Assembly: GCA_902762795.1 (NCBI GenBank) | Contig: CACWPM010000008.1 | Coordinates: 1-64,000 of the forward strand | Length of the DNA stretch: 64,000 bases | From: Fibrobacter succinogenes | GTDB taxonomy: Bacteria > Fibrobacterota > Fibrobacteria > Fibrobacterales > Fibrobacteraceae | Direction: 5' to 3' | Shown here: piece after piece, positions 28,201 through 38,075 of the stretch | Position numbering within the stretch: the stretch's first letter is position 1 | Layout: each line of letters opens with the position of its first letter | Position numbers and translations under genes: made by a program | The notes under the pieces: generated by a model | Databases searched by the model: none | What the model saw: only the letters and a program-made list of their open reading frames with translations | Told to the model about the DNA's origin: nothing

Positions 28201-29175
28201 ATGATGAAAAATATTACACTGGCAGCACTTTGCGCAGCATCAGCGGTTTATGCTGGCCCATTCGAAACCTGGAACGGAGCCGATGGAGCCCCCAAAGTAG
28301 AAACCGGACTAGGCAACGAAACAAATACCTACGGAACATGGTACGATTATAACGACAACTTTAGTGGTGGTGAATCAAAAATCATATATCCAGTTGATCC
28401 ATGCCACGAATACTCCACATGCGCTCCTCACTATATGGATTCGGTTATTGAACATTGCGAAGGAGTATGCGGAACGGCCAATCTCTATAGAGGCTCATCG
28501 ACAACAAAACCGTTCTCCGGCATGGGATTCAACATAGTCGGGGAAGCATCCCCCACCGACAACACGATAGTCGCGGGTGACGCCTCCGCCTGGGGCGGGT
28601 TCTGCGTAACCTACACATCAGATACAGATATATCCCTGGAACTCGGCCTTGGTGACGAAATCGATTCAACGATGAATTACGCAAATCCAGCCGTAAACCT
28701 TCCGGCATCTAAAACGGACAAGAAGGTTGTAGTGTCGTGGTCCGACTTTAAACAACCTTCATGGTATGAAGGCTCTGTCAAATTTGACGGTGAAACGGCA
28801 GCAAAGCAACTTGTCGGAGTACATTTTAAAATTCAGGCGGAACCCGGTGAATACAAATTCAGAATTTGCGCCGTTGGGCCGAAAGACGGAACATGCCCGG
28901 AAAAATGCGGAATTCCTAGTTCCGAACAGAGAATTAAAGTCGCTCGCGGTGTTACAACAATCAAGACGATTTTGAACGAGCGCACGCTTAGATTTACAGG
29001 GATCGAATCTGCCACTACCGTTGAAGTCATAAATTCTCTTGGGCAAGTTGTGATGAATAGCGTTATTGACAAAACAGACGCAAAGCTCAACCTCGCTCCG
29101 TTCGATGCGGGAATTTATATGATACGCGTCGAAGGGAACAACGTCAACTTTGCAAAGAAGATTGTTCTGAAATAA
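28201..29175 (+). CDS. Secreted CBM11-like protein with type IX-like C-terminus (paralogue 2 of 3)
   Basis: A 324-residue close paralogue of the preceding gene, starting 12 bases after it behind a GGAGAG site, so both are on one transcript. The first ~35 residues (LAALCAASAVYAGPFETWNG) are nearly identical. The core keeps GMGFNIVGE, AWGGFCVTYTSD, ELGLGD and SWSDFKQPSWYEG, and the tail keeps INSLGQVVM, DAGIYMIRVEG and FAKKIVLK. Differences cluster in the Cys-containing loop around residues 55-80. ATG codons at 28201 and 28204 are both possible. Role as for paralogue 1. Confidence 0.78.
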   Translation: MMKNITLAALCAASAVYAGPFETWNGADGAPKVETGLGNETNTYGTWYDYNDNFSGGESKIIYPVDPCHEYSTCAPHYMDSVIEHCEGVCGTANLYRGSSTTKPFSGMGFNIVGEASPTDNTIVAGDASAWGGFCVTYTSDTDISLELGLGDEIDSTMNYANPAVNLPASKTDKKVVVSWSDFKQPSWYEGSVKFDGETAAKQLVGVHFKIQAEPGEYKFRICAVGPKDGTCPEKCGIPSSEQRIKVARGVTTIKTILNERTLRFTGIESATTVEVINSLGQVVMNSVIDKTDAKLNLAPFDAGIYMIRVEGNNVNFAKKIVLK

Positions 29176-29426
29176 TTCTGTACGGAGAGCAGCCCCGGGA
29201 CACATTCGAGAGGCTCAGGGAGGCTCTAACGCAAGGCAACAGCGCTATCCGAAAAACACGAATTTTCCTTACGGAAGGCCACTCGCATCCTATACAGTAC
29301 ATATCGTATCATTAATACAACAAACATTCATACATTTACTTTAAAAATGTGATTTGAAAGTTTTTTATATCAATCTCTTCAAAAAAAACAGCATATATTA
29401 GTTAGTAAGGATTAGGAGAGTTGATT

Positions 29427-29462
29427 ATGCTTATACAAAAGATAAAAGTTACAACAAACTAG
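29427..29462 (+). pseudogene. Vestigial leader: ribosome site and start of a lost paralogue
   Basis: GGATTAGGAGA followed by an ATG at 29427 matches the leader ahead of the third CBM-like gene (GGATTAGGAGA before 29729). It opens only an 11-codon frame ending in TAG. It may be the remains of a deleted or diverged copy in the tandem family, or a short leader peptide. The rest of 29176-29728 shows no gene. Confidence 0.35.
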
Positions 29463-29613
29463 AAAACATTAGATAATTCGAAAAAGTTCTTTCTATAAAG
29501 AGCGAGATAAAAACAGAATTTATCTATACTAATAAAAGTTTCGAGCCTAACTCGAGAATCATTTTTCACAGTACAACAGTCATCACCACAAACACGGAGA
29601 CGACCTATTACGT

Positions 29614-29670
29614 TTTGTTGTTGACCCAGCTTCGGTTTTGGGGGTGTACCTTCATGTACCTTACAACAAA
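29614..29670. other. Candidate multi-stem hairpin ahead of the third CBM-like gene
   Basis: An 8-bp closing stem, TTTGTTGT and ACAACAAA, encloses two possible inner helices (CCCA with TGGG, and two copies of GTACC). It lies about 60 bases upstream of the 29729 start. It could be a terminator-like, regulatory or processed RNA structure. It was seen by eye only. Confidence 0.3.
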
Positions 29671-29728
29671 GTAGCGTTTAGAACAAATTTACTTTCACAA
29701 ATCAACATTAGGATTAGGAGAACAAATC

Positions 29729-30664
29729 ATGAATACCAAAATCACATGGGCAGCGGCATTTCTTGCGGCCTCTGCAGTATACGCAGCAAGTACATTCACA
29801 ACTTGGGATGGCAATGACGGTCTGCCCCAAGTTCAAACCGGGCTTGACAACGGTACTCAAACATCAGGTTACTGGTTCAGCTATGGCGACACAGATGACG
29901 GTGGCGGATCCAAAGTCGTTTGGCCCGTAAAAATAGGCACCGATGACTCCGATCAAGCCCTGGACTCTGTTATTACTCATTGCAAAGGCGTTTGCGGTAC
30001 AGCATCATTAGTCAGGGGAACATTGACTTACCCACCATTTGTAGGCATAGGCTTTAACATCGTCGGTGAAGGCGACAACGGCAATCCGGAAGCAGCCGAT
30101 GCAACACCTTGGGGAGGACTCTGCATTACTTACGAATCTCAATACGGTCCGGAGCTTGAACTAGGTCTTGGCGACTTCGATACAGAAATTCAATACGCAA
30201 ACCCGGTAGTATCTCTCGCCAAAGCAACAACTGCACCCTTAACAAAAGCCATTCCATGGTCCGAATTCAAACAACCTGTTTGGTACCGCGGTGATACAAA
30301 AATCACTGGACCTGAAGCAGCCAAGCGACTTGTCGCAATCAAGTTCAAAATACAAGCTAATGAAGGTGATTACACATTCAACATCAAAAAAATCGGTCCA
30401 TACGTTGATTGCTCCTTAGATGATATCAAGACTATCCGTAGCGCATCTTCTGCAAAAGCAATACTTTCTGGAAGAACTCTCGGCTTCACAGGCGTAAATA
30501 CAGCAACCGCCGAAGTCATAAACCTCCAAGGACAAGTTGTTGCCAAGCAAGCAATCAACAATAAGGCATCGACAATCAATCTTAAAACACTCGATGCCGG
30601 AATCTACATGGTTCGGGTCACAGGAAAATCCGTCAATTTCTCGAATAAAATTGTGTTGAAGTAA
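29729..30664 (+). CDS. Secreted CBM11-like protein with type IX-like C-terminus (paralogue 3 of 3)
   Basis: A 311-residue, more divergent member of the trio. The signal peptide ends near SAVYAAS and is followed by TFTTWDGNDG. The core keeps GIGFNIVGEGD, PWGGLCITY, ELGLGD, WSEFKQPVWYRG and AKRLVAIKFKIQ. The tail has VINLQGQVVAKQ, LDAGIYMVRVTG and FSNKIVLK. It lacks the C-terminal CPEKCG segment of the other two. A 553-base gap and its own leader suggest separate expression, and a strong terminator follows. Confidence 0.78.
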   Translation: MNTKITWAAAFLAASAVYAASTFTTWDGNDGLPQVQTGLDNGTQTSGYWFSYGDTDDGGGSKVVWPVKIGTDDSDQALDSVITHCKGVCGTASLVRGTLTYPPFVGIGFNIVGEGDNGNPEAADATPWGGLCITYESQYGPELELGLGDFDTEIQYANPVVSLAKATTAPLTKAIPWSEFKQPVWYRGDTKITGPEAAKRLVAIKFKIQANEGDYTFNIKKIGPYVDCSLDDIKTIRSASSAKAILSGRTLGFTGVNTATAEVINLQGQVVAKQAINNKASTINLKTLDAGIYMVRVTGKSVNFSNKIVLK

Positions 30665-30700
30665 TCAATATGAGATAGTGGATTCACCACTACGACTCAA

Positions 30701-30745
30701 AAAAAACACCCTTGGGTTTTGTTCATTTACCCAAGGGTGTTTTAC
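30701..30745 (+). terminator. Strong terminator after the third CBM-like gene
   Basis: AACACCCTTGGG and CCCAAGGGTGTT form a 12-bp perfect stem with a 13-base loop, followed by a short T run. It lies about 40 bases beyond the stop codon. Confidence 0.9.
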
Positions 30746-30760
30746 ATCCAATTTCCTGAT

Positions 30761-31378
30761 CGTGAGCCGTAAGCGACCGGTACTAACCGGTCGTGTTCGT
30801 GGGAGCGAGGCGATGACGGAGTCCCCGCCTTGCTTAAGAGCCGAGCGGTCTCATTAACCGTGAGCGAGAAACGCCTGGCATTAGCCAGGCGTTTTCGCGA
30901 GAGTGAGCGTCGCTCACATATTTCTATGGATTCTAGACGCGAACGGTCTTTCGTGAGCCGTAAGCGACCGGTATTAACCGGTCGTGTCGGCGAGAGTGAG
31001 CGTCGCTCACATATTTCTTTTTGATTCTAGACGCGAACGGTCTTTCGTGAGCCGTAAGCGACCGGTACTAACCGGTCGTGTCGGCGAGAGTGAGCGTCAC
31101 TCACATATTTCTATTGATTCTAGACGCGAACGGTCTTTCGTGAGCCGTAAGCGACCGGTATCAACCGGTCGTGTTCGTGACCTTTGGCCACTTAGCGCTT
31201 TAGCGCTTATGTGGACATGGCCACCTTTAGGTGGTAGCGAGGCGATGACGGAGTCCCCGCCTTGCACAAGAGCCGAGCGGTCTGATTTCCCGTGAGCGAG
31301 AAACGCCTGGCATTAGCCAGGCGTTTTCGCGAGAGTGAGCGTCGCTCACATATTTCTATGGATTCTAGACGCGAACGG

Positions 31379-31380
<2 letters not shown>
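30761..31380. repeat. Tandem hairpin array, six units
   Basis: Six related units start with CGTGAGC at 30761, 30859, 30952, 31046, 31139 and 31291. Three consecutive steps are 93-94 bases long, the others 98 and 152 because of inserted segments. Each unit has a first hairpin (CGACCGGT...ACCGGTCG in four units, CGCCTGGC...GCCAGGCG in two). Four units have a second one built as GTGAGCG-T-CGCTCAC or a near copy. The shared segment GATTCTAGACGCGAACGGT ends the units. The two stem types differ on both arms in a compensatory way. The array fills the gap between a plus-strand gene and the converging mdh, and its last base pairs run into the mdh stop codon. Confidence 0.85.
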
Positions 31381-32335
<955 letters not shown>

Positions 32336-32432
32336 TTAAGGTATTTAAAATTTTACGTACCAAATATAGCAAAAGAAATGTAAAACCGGCAATATGAACC
32401 AATGTTACATATTATTTATTTGAGGAGGAAAT

Positions 32433-32553
32433 GGGGAAAGCCTTCCCCTCGCTCCAGCCCCGGCATACGTCATTGCGAGGAACATGGTGACGAAGCAATC
32501 TATGCCGGGTCTTCCGCTACCCTTTCGCCTAGGGGCTCCGCCCCTAAAACCCC
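32433..32553. repeat. Composite intergenic repeat with inserted GTCATTGCGAGG element
   Basis: The outer flanks match the repeat at 18897-19028 (GGGGAAAGCCTTCCCCTCGC and CTTTCGCCTAGGGGCTCCG with CCCCTAAAACCCC). The inner part is a different dispersed element, GTCATTGCGAGGAAC with the return arm GTGACGAAGCAATC. No gene is seen in 32321-32667. Confidence 0.65.
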
Positions 32554-32667
32554 ATAAGACAAGTGCCGCGCCAAATGTGCTTGCACAAATTGGCATAGTC
32601 GAGTCGCAGGGGATTCTACAAAAAAACATTGAAAAGCAAAAATATACATTATTGCTATATTAACCGC

Positions 32668-32985
32668 ATGAAGTTTTTGGCAATTATTGTGTTGAGCATT
32701 TCCCTACTTACATCGAGTAGTTTTGCAATATCGCTTACCCCACCGCAAGTTTATGCCGTTAACGAAAACAAACCAATAACACCATCCGAAGATCCAAAGG
32801 ACCTCACAAGTCTATACATATTTATAGCACGATTCTTTTCTGTATATATTACAGCTGGAGGCGTTGTTACAACAATTGCAGCGAGTTGTCTCTATAGTGC
32901 AGGCTCTAAAAAATCCAACATATCCATTGCCGCTGGTATCGGAATAACGATTTTAGGCGGATTCGGCATTTACTGGTCATTCTAA
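32668..32985 (+). CDS. Small exported or membrane protein, unrecognised
   Basis: A 105-residue protein. The ATG at 32668 gives a clean signal-like N-terminus (MKFLAIIVLSISLLTSSSFA). After about 35 polar residues two hydrophobic segments follow (YIFIARFFSVYITAGGVVTT and SIAAGIGITILGGFGIYW). An earlier in-frame ATG at 32629 would add 13 residues ahead of the signal and is less likely. No family is recognised. Confidence 0.55.
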   Translation: MKFLAIIVLSISLLTSSSFAISLTPPQVYAVNENKPITPSEDPKDLTSLYIFIARFFSVYITAGGVVTTIAASCLYSAGSKKSNISIAAGIGITILGGFGIYWSF

Positions 32986-33087
32986 TTGCGCACCTCTGAA
33001 TAACTTTTTTTCTAACAGCATTTTCCAATGCATTTCAGCAACCAATAACTAGTAACCAGTAACCAAAAAACTATATTTGTGCCCACT

Positions 33088-34392
33088 ATGAGTATTGCTA
33101 TTCCTCAACTGCCTAAGGGCACACGCGATTTTTATCCGGAAGCCGAACGCATCCAGAATTATATTTTTGACACCTGGCGCAAAGTCGCCGAAAGCTTTGC
33201 CTACGAAGAATACGAAGGCCCGATGTTTGAACATCTGGAACTTTACACCGGAAAGTCCGGCGAAGAAATCGTAAGCCAGCTCTACAACTTTAAAGACAAG
33301 GGCGACCGCGAAATTGCGCTCCGTCCCGAAATGACCCCGACACTTGCACGTCTCGTTATCCAGAAGGCCCGCGAACTGAAGAAACCGTTCAAGTGGTTCT
33401 CCATGCCGCGTCTGTTCCGCTACGAAAAAGCTCAGAAGGGTCGCCTCCGCGAATTTTTCCAGCTGAACATGGACATCATCGGTACCGAAAGCATCTACGC
33501 CGAAGCCGATTTACTCGCTTCTATCGCCACGATGTTGCGCAAGTTCGGCCTCAAGGACAGCGATTTTGCAATTGGCGTTTCGAGCCGCAAGCTCCTCGCC
33601 ACCTACCTCGAAGAAATTGGCGCGCCGAATCCGGCGCTTGTGTACCCAGTTCTTGACCGTCGCCTGAAAATCGGTCCGGAAGCTTTTGCAAAGGCTCTCA
33701 CCGAAGCAGGCCTCACCGAAGCGCAGATCAAGCAGCTCGATGACTTTATGAGCTGCAAGTCCATCGAAGAAGTTCGCGCCGCCGTGAAAAGCGAAAATGC
33801 AACGGCCGCCCTCAAGGAAATCGAAGACCTCTTTGCAACGCTTGCCGCAGCAGGCTTTAGCGAATGCGTGAACCTCGACCTTTCCATTGTGCGCGGCCTC
33901 GCCTACTACACGGGCATCGTTTTCGAAGTGTTCGACAAGGGCAAATCCATGCGCGCTATCGCAGGCGGCGGACGTTACGACAGCCTCACCGAAAAGCTCG
34001 GTGGCGACCGCATCCCGGGTGTCGGCTTTGGCATGGGCGACGTCGTACTCGCCGACCTCCTCCGCGAACGTGGACTTTTGCCGAGCCCGAAGCAGCATGT
34101 GGACTTTTACATCGCAAGCTTCACGAACGACATGAAGAAGATTTTCGAAACGGCCCAGGTGTTCCGCGCAAACGGCAATTCAGTTTCTCACCCGCTCGCC
34201 ACGATGAAGATGGGCAAACAGCTGGAACAGGCCAACTACCAGGGCGCCTCCATTGTCGTTTATGTCGATGGTGACAAGGCCCAAGCCGGTCAGTTCGAAT
34301 ACAAGGACCTCCGCGACGGCACCATGCACGTGGGCGATGTCGCCGCAATCGTTGAACGCAGCAAGATGGTTATCGAACCGAAGAAAGTCTAG
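33088..34392 (+). CDS. hisS: Histidyl-tRNA synthetase
   Basis: A 434-residue class II synthetase that charges tRNA-His. Motif 1 region KGTRDFYPEA is at the start, motif 2 reads FRYEKAQKGRLREFFQ, the histidine-specific segment is GLAYYTGIVFEVF, and motif 3 lies around GGGRYDSL and VGFGMGD. The C-terminal anticodon-binding domain covers about 335-430. A GTG three codons earlier is an alternative start. It is a single gene; a CCATACAAG/CTTGTATGG hairpin and a dispersed palindrome follow its stop. Confidence 0.95.
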   Translation: MSIAIPQLPKGTRDFYPEAERIQNYIFDTWRKVAESFAYEEYEGPMFEHLELYTGKSGEEIVSQLYNFKDKGDREIALRPEMTPTLARLVIQKARELKKPFKWFSMPRLFRYEKAQKGRLREFFQLNMDIIGTESIYAEADLLASIATMLRKFGLKDSDFAIGVSSRKLLATYLEEIGAPNPALVYPVLDRRLKIGPEAFAKALTEAGLTEAQIKQLDDFMSCKSIEEVRAAVKSENATAALKEIEDLFATLAAAGFSECVNLDLSIVRGLAYYTGIVFEVFDKGKSMRAIAGGGRYDSLTEKLGGDRIPGVGFGMGDVVLADLLRERGLLPSPKQHVDFYIASFTNDMKKIFETAQVFRANGNSVSHPLATMKMGKQLEQANYQGASIVVYVDGDKAQAGQFEYKDLRDGTMHVGDVAAIVERSKMVIEPKKV

Positions 34393-34406
34393 TTTTCCTA
34401 ACGACT

Positions 34407-34455
34407 CCATACAAGCCCCAAAACTTGTATGGATCCTCCTTTGGAGGATGACTGC
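34407..34455. repeat. Hairpin plus CCTCC/GGAGG palindromic repeat, copy 3
   Basis: A 9-bp stem (CCATACAAG at 34407-34415 with CTTGTATGG at 34424-34432) overlaps the start of a GGATCCTCCTTTGGAGGAT palindrome followed by GAC. It lies between hisS and the SGNH operon. It may also end hisS transcription, but no T run follows. Confidence 0.65.
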
Positions 34456-34505
34456 ACGGGAAAAATTCTAGTAACTAGTAACTCAGAACTAATAGCTTAA
34501 TCTGC

Positions 34506-36143
34506 ATGACACCTGTAAAAGTACTACTCAGCATCCTTTCGTTGTTCTTAACTCTCGGGGTGATGGCTCTTGCATACCCCGAAGACGGAATCCACGTTGG
34601 CGATACAACGCTGCGCTACCCTAAGCTTTCCCAAATTTTCGAGAAGGCCGAGACAACAACGGACTCTGCCGGAAACGAAGTCAAAGTCGAACAAGTCGAT
34701 CCGGAAGAAGCAATCCGCCAGATGATGGAAGAGACTAAGGCGAAGCAGTTTGCAGCGTATTCGGATTCGCTCAAGTACTACGAGGATTTCTTCAGGGAAG
34801 GTCGCACTCGTTTTGAACTTCCAAATGACGACCCCACGTGGTTTGACCGTTTCTTCACAAACCTGCAGCAGGCCAAGAAAGATTCAAGCGTGGTTCACGT
34901 GATTCATTACGGAGACTCTCAGCTCGAAGAAGACCGCATTTCATCTACGATCCGCGAGGATTTGCAGACAGAATTTGGCGGTAACGGTCCGGGGATGCTC
35001 CCTGCCGTGATGCACATTCCATCACAGTCGACATCACAATGGAACAACGGCAACTTGCAGCGCTACATTATTTTTGGCCCCAAGGAAGAACACGCTACAC
35101 ACAACCGCTACGGCCCCTTGGCGCAGGTGGGAGAACTCAACGGTTCTGCGGTTATTGGAGTCAAGAAACGCGAAAACAAAAAAGATATGTTCCCGCATGT
35201 CGGCGGCTATTCGACCATCAAAGTCCTTGCAGGCAAGCGCGGAAAGCTCAAGCTAAGCCTCACCTACGAACACATGGTTAGCGATTCCGTGGGCGTCAAT
35301 GCAGACGGGACGACCAAGTACAAACTAAAAAACAAGAAAGAAACAGCCGAAGCCCCAACCGTAGATAGCCTCACGAAATTAAACGTTTATACGTGGAAAC
35401 TCCCGGATACGACTTCGAACATCAAAATTCATTTAAGCGGTCGCACAGAAATCTACGCAATATCCGTTGACGGTGCTTATGGAGTCGCCGTAGACAACGT
35501 GGCCATGCGCGGTAGCTCGGGTACGATTTTCCATAAAATCGATAACGAATTGCTAGCCGAATCCTACAAGGCGATGAACGCTAAGCTCATCATTATGGAA
35601 TATGGCGGAAACATGGTCCCGAGCATGACACCCAAAGTTTTGGACTGGAGCAAGAAACTCATTACCAGACAAATTCAAGCCGTCCAAAAAGCGAACCCGG
35701 ATGCAGATATCTTGTTCATCGGCCCGGCAGACATGGCAAAACAAATTAACGGAAGATGGCAAACTTATCCAGGTCTCGGCATTACGATAAAAATGCTTAA
35801 AGAAGTGGCTCTTGAAAATGGTCTTGCCTACTGGGACATGCATCGCGTGATGGGTGGTGAAAACGCCATGATCAAGTGGGTGAAAAAATCCCCGCCGCTA
35901 GGTTTCACTGACCATGTCCACTTTACTCGCCGTGGTGCAGCCTACATGGGCGACCTGTTCTGTTCTTCGCTCCACATGTACTACGATTACTTCCAGTTCC
36001 GCAACAGGCACAACCTGAACGACAACAAGCTCAAGGATATCCGACAGTTCTCGGGCAAGAAAAAAACAGACTCGGATACAACTAAAATAATTGACTTGAA
36101 CGAAGAAAAAGCTAAATCCACAGAAACCGGAGGGGGTTTATAA
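34506..36143 (+). CDS. Exported SGNH-hydrolase-like protein (AlgJ/PatB-type partner 1)
   Basis: A 545-residue protein with one N-terminal hydrophobic signal or anchor segment. The SGNH fold starts around residue 125 with the nucleophile block HYGDSQ (Ser near 138). The catalytic pair is in FTDHVHFTRRGAAYMGD near 468-472. A possible block III is in IIMEYGGNM. The middle (about 220-330) is an inserted beta-rich region. Together with the next SGNH gene and the MBOAT protein this is the layout of AlgI/AlgJ- or PatA/PatB-type machinery, in which the MBOAT protein carries acyl groups across the membrane and the SGNH protein attaches them to a polysaccharide or peptidoglycan. The acceptor is unknown. 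Confidence 0.82.
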   Translation: MTPVKVLLSILSLFLTLGVMALAYPEDGIHVGDTTLRYPKLSQIFEKAETTTDSAGNEVKVEQVDPEEAIRQMMEETKAKQFAAYSDSLKYYEDFFREGRTRFELPNDDPTWFDRFFTNLQQAKKDSSVVHVIHYGDSQLEEDRISSTIREDLQTEFGGNGPGMLPAVMHIPSQSTSQWNNGNLQRYIIFGPKEEHATHNRYGPLAQVGELNGSAVIGVKKRENKKDMFPHVGGYSTIKVLAGKRGKLKLSLTYEHMVSDSVGVNADGTTKYKLKNKKETAEAPTVDSLTKLNVYTWKLPDTTSNIKIHLSGRTEIYAISVDGAYGVAVDNVAMRGSSGTIFHKIDNELLAESYKAMNAKLIIMEYGGNMVPSMTPKVLDWSKKLITRQIQAVQKANPDADILFIGPADMAKQINGRWQTYPGLGITIKMLKEVALENGLAYWDMHRVMGGENAMIKWVKKSPPLGFTDHVHFTRRGAAYMGDLFCSSLHMYYDYFQFRNRHNLNDNKLKDIRQFSGKKKTDSDTTKIIDLNEEKAKSTETGGGL

Positions 36144-38048
36144 GTGAGAAAAAAGCTTGCCGTCATAGCTGCGGTTCTCGGCATATTTAGCATCGGCTTC
36201 AACGAGGTTTCCGCCAAAGATATGGAAATCACGCCAGGCTATTATGACGTGGACTTTGCGAAATACGATTTTATCGACACATCGTTAAACACCATCCAGT
36301 TCCCGCAAGGTAGCGCTAGTTTCGAACCGTTTTTTAAAAAGCTCGACACGCTTGTTTTCGAGAACAGGGGAAAAGTGAGAATCCTCCATATTGGAGGTTC
36401 TCACTTGCAGGCAGATGTCATCTCGGGCAGAATTCGCGAACACCTGATTAAAGAATATCCGGGCGCTTCCGCAGGTCGAGGCTTTGTTTTTCCATATTCG
36501 GCAGCAAGGACAAATACACCGGCAAGTTACGCAAGTTCATACAAGGGCATTTGGGACAAAAATAAAAACGTCCAGCGAGAAATCACGAAACAACTAGGCC
36601 TCCTTGGCATCGCCGTAAGCACAAGTGACCCGCGCGCAGAAATCACGCTTCTCTTGGATAAATACAATAGCGAACCGATTTGGGGTGAAACGAGCTTTAG
36701 ACTCTTCGGATTCAGCGATAGCAACAACGTGGAACCAGTTCTTCGCATCGATTCCATGGACGTTTACGGGACTCTCGATACAGCAAGTCAAAGCTATGTG
36801 TTCACGAGCCCGCGCCCAATCGATACCATACAAATAGCATTCCGCTGGTCCGATACGACAAAACAAGCCGAGGTCGCAGCGTTCATCATAGATTCTCTTT
36901 TCAAGGATTCCGTTGCTAGAGCGGATTCCCTCGCCCGCGTGGCAGATTCGATGCGTCTAGATTCGTTGGGTCTATTGCCATCTTCAAATTCAGCGGAACA
37001 AGCCGCAGCGGATTCCATGTTCCAAGGAGACTGCGAAGACGTTCTCGACACGAACTGCCTCAACCGCGACGAAGAACTGTACGGCGCCATGAAGGATTCC
37101 TCCGCCATCGATACCGTTCCGCCACGCCCGCGCTTTACACTCACGGGAATTTTGGCCGAAAATAACGCCCCGGGAATCACGTATACAAACGTAGGGATCA
37201 ACGGAGCGAAAGTTTCTCATTACTTCGAAGAGACATGTCCGCTGTTCGAAAAAGAAATGTCCTATTACAAACCGGACCTCGTGATTTTTGCCATAGGCAT
37301 AAACGATGCCAACGTCGAAGTGTTTAACGATAAACTATTCCGCGAAGATTACGACATGCTCATCAAGCGCATTCGTAAAGTAAGTCCAAAAACAGCCTTC
37401 ATTTTCGAGACGAATAACGATTCTTACCGCAAAGTCCGCAAGAGAAAGTACGTACAGCATCCGAACGGTGAAGTCGCACGCAAATCTTTCTTTATGCTCG
37501 CCGACAAGCACAAGGCTGGTGTTTGGGACAAATTCTCCATCATGGGGGGCTTAGGCTCCATGGCCAAATGGGAAAAGGCCGACCTTGCTAAAAAAGACAA
37601 AGTCCACTTCAAGACCGCCGGTTACCAATTGCTCGGCGACATGTTCTACAAGGCTTTGATGCAGGCTTACTTTGAACACATCGCAAATCTCCCTGCAGAA
37701 GTCCCTGTAGCAGAGCCCACCCCCGTCATCCAATCGCCCGAACTAAAACTGCCAACACCGCAAGCAGCAACACCGCAAACAGCACCCGTGGCAGCAAGAA
37801 GCAATCCTGCCCAGACGCAAACCGTCAAATCGGCGCCATCTCAGGCAACGACCGTGCCCATAGCTAAAAAAGCTCAAACAGTAACAATTTCAACAAAAAA
37901 ATCGACAACGACGGCACCACAAATGCCCAAAGTGGTATCAGCCGCACATGCAGATGTCCCTATGCCCAAGGTTTTAAAGCAAACAGCACAACCCTCTCAA
38001 CCCAAAATTCAAGTTCCGCTAAAACCCGAAGCCCAAGAAAAAAAATAG
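36144..38048 (+). CDS. Exported SGNH-like protein with Pro/Lys-rich tail (partner 2)
   Basis: A 634-residue protein starting with GTG right after the previous stop, behind a GGAGGGGG site. The signal peptide ends near VSAKD. The SGNH blocks are altered: block I reads HIGGSHLQAD (Ser kept, the usual Asp of GDS replaced by Gly), block III reads FAIGINDAN, and the final block reads DKVHFKTAGYQLLGD with Asp and His kept. An Asp/Ser-rich insert lies near residues 255-330. The last ~110 residues are low-complexity Pro/Thr/Gln/Lys, probably a wall-spanning or disordered tail. It probably works with the preceding SGNH protein and the MBOAT protein on the same transcript. Confidence 0.82.
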   Translation: MRKKLAVIAAVLGIFSIGFNEVSAKDMEITPGYYDVDFAKYDFIDTSLNTIQFPQGSASFEPFFKKLDTLVFENRGKVRILHIGGSHLQADVISGRIREHLIKEYPGASAGRGFVFPYSAARTNTPASYASSYKGIWDKNKNVQREITKQLGLLGIAVSTSDPRAEITLLLDKYNSEPIWGETSFRLFGFSDSNNVEPVLRIDSMDVYGTLDTASQSYVFTSPRPIDTIQIAFRWSDTTKQAEVAAFIIDSLFKDSVARADSLARVADSMRLDSLGLLPSSNSAEQAAADSMFQGDCEDVLDTNCLNRDEELYGAMKDSSAIDTVPPRPRFTLTGILAENNAPGITYTNVGINGAKVSHYFEETCPLFEKEMSYYKPDLVIFAIGINDANVEVFNDKLFREDYDMLIKRIRKVSPKTAFIFETNNDSYRKVRKRKYVQHPNGEVARKSFFMLADKHKAGVWDKFSIMGGLGSMAKWEKADLAKKDKVHFKTAGYQLLGDMFYKALMQAYFEHIANLPAEVPVAEPTPVIQSPELKLPTPQAATPQTAPVAARSNPAQTQTVKSAPSQATTVPIAKKAQTVTISTKKSTTTAPQMPKVVSAAHADVPMPKVLKQTAQPSQPKIQVPLKPEAQEKK

Positions 38049-38075
38049 ATTTCCTAATTTACAAGCCAAAAAATC

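Noticed and set aside
29195-29260. Segment with AGGGA and GGCAAC spaced as in a SAM-I riboswitch core
   Set aside because: The partner strands and pseudoknot loop expected for a SAM-I aptamer are not visible, and the next gene is unrelated to methionine metabolism.
32405-32629. 74-codon frame on the minus strand
   Set aside because: It lies entirely in a composite intergenic repeat and has no protein-like features.
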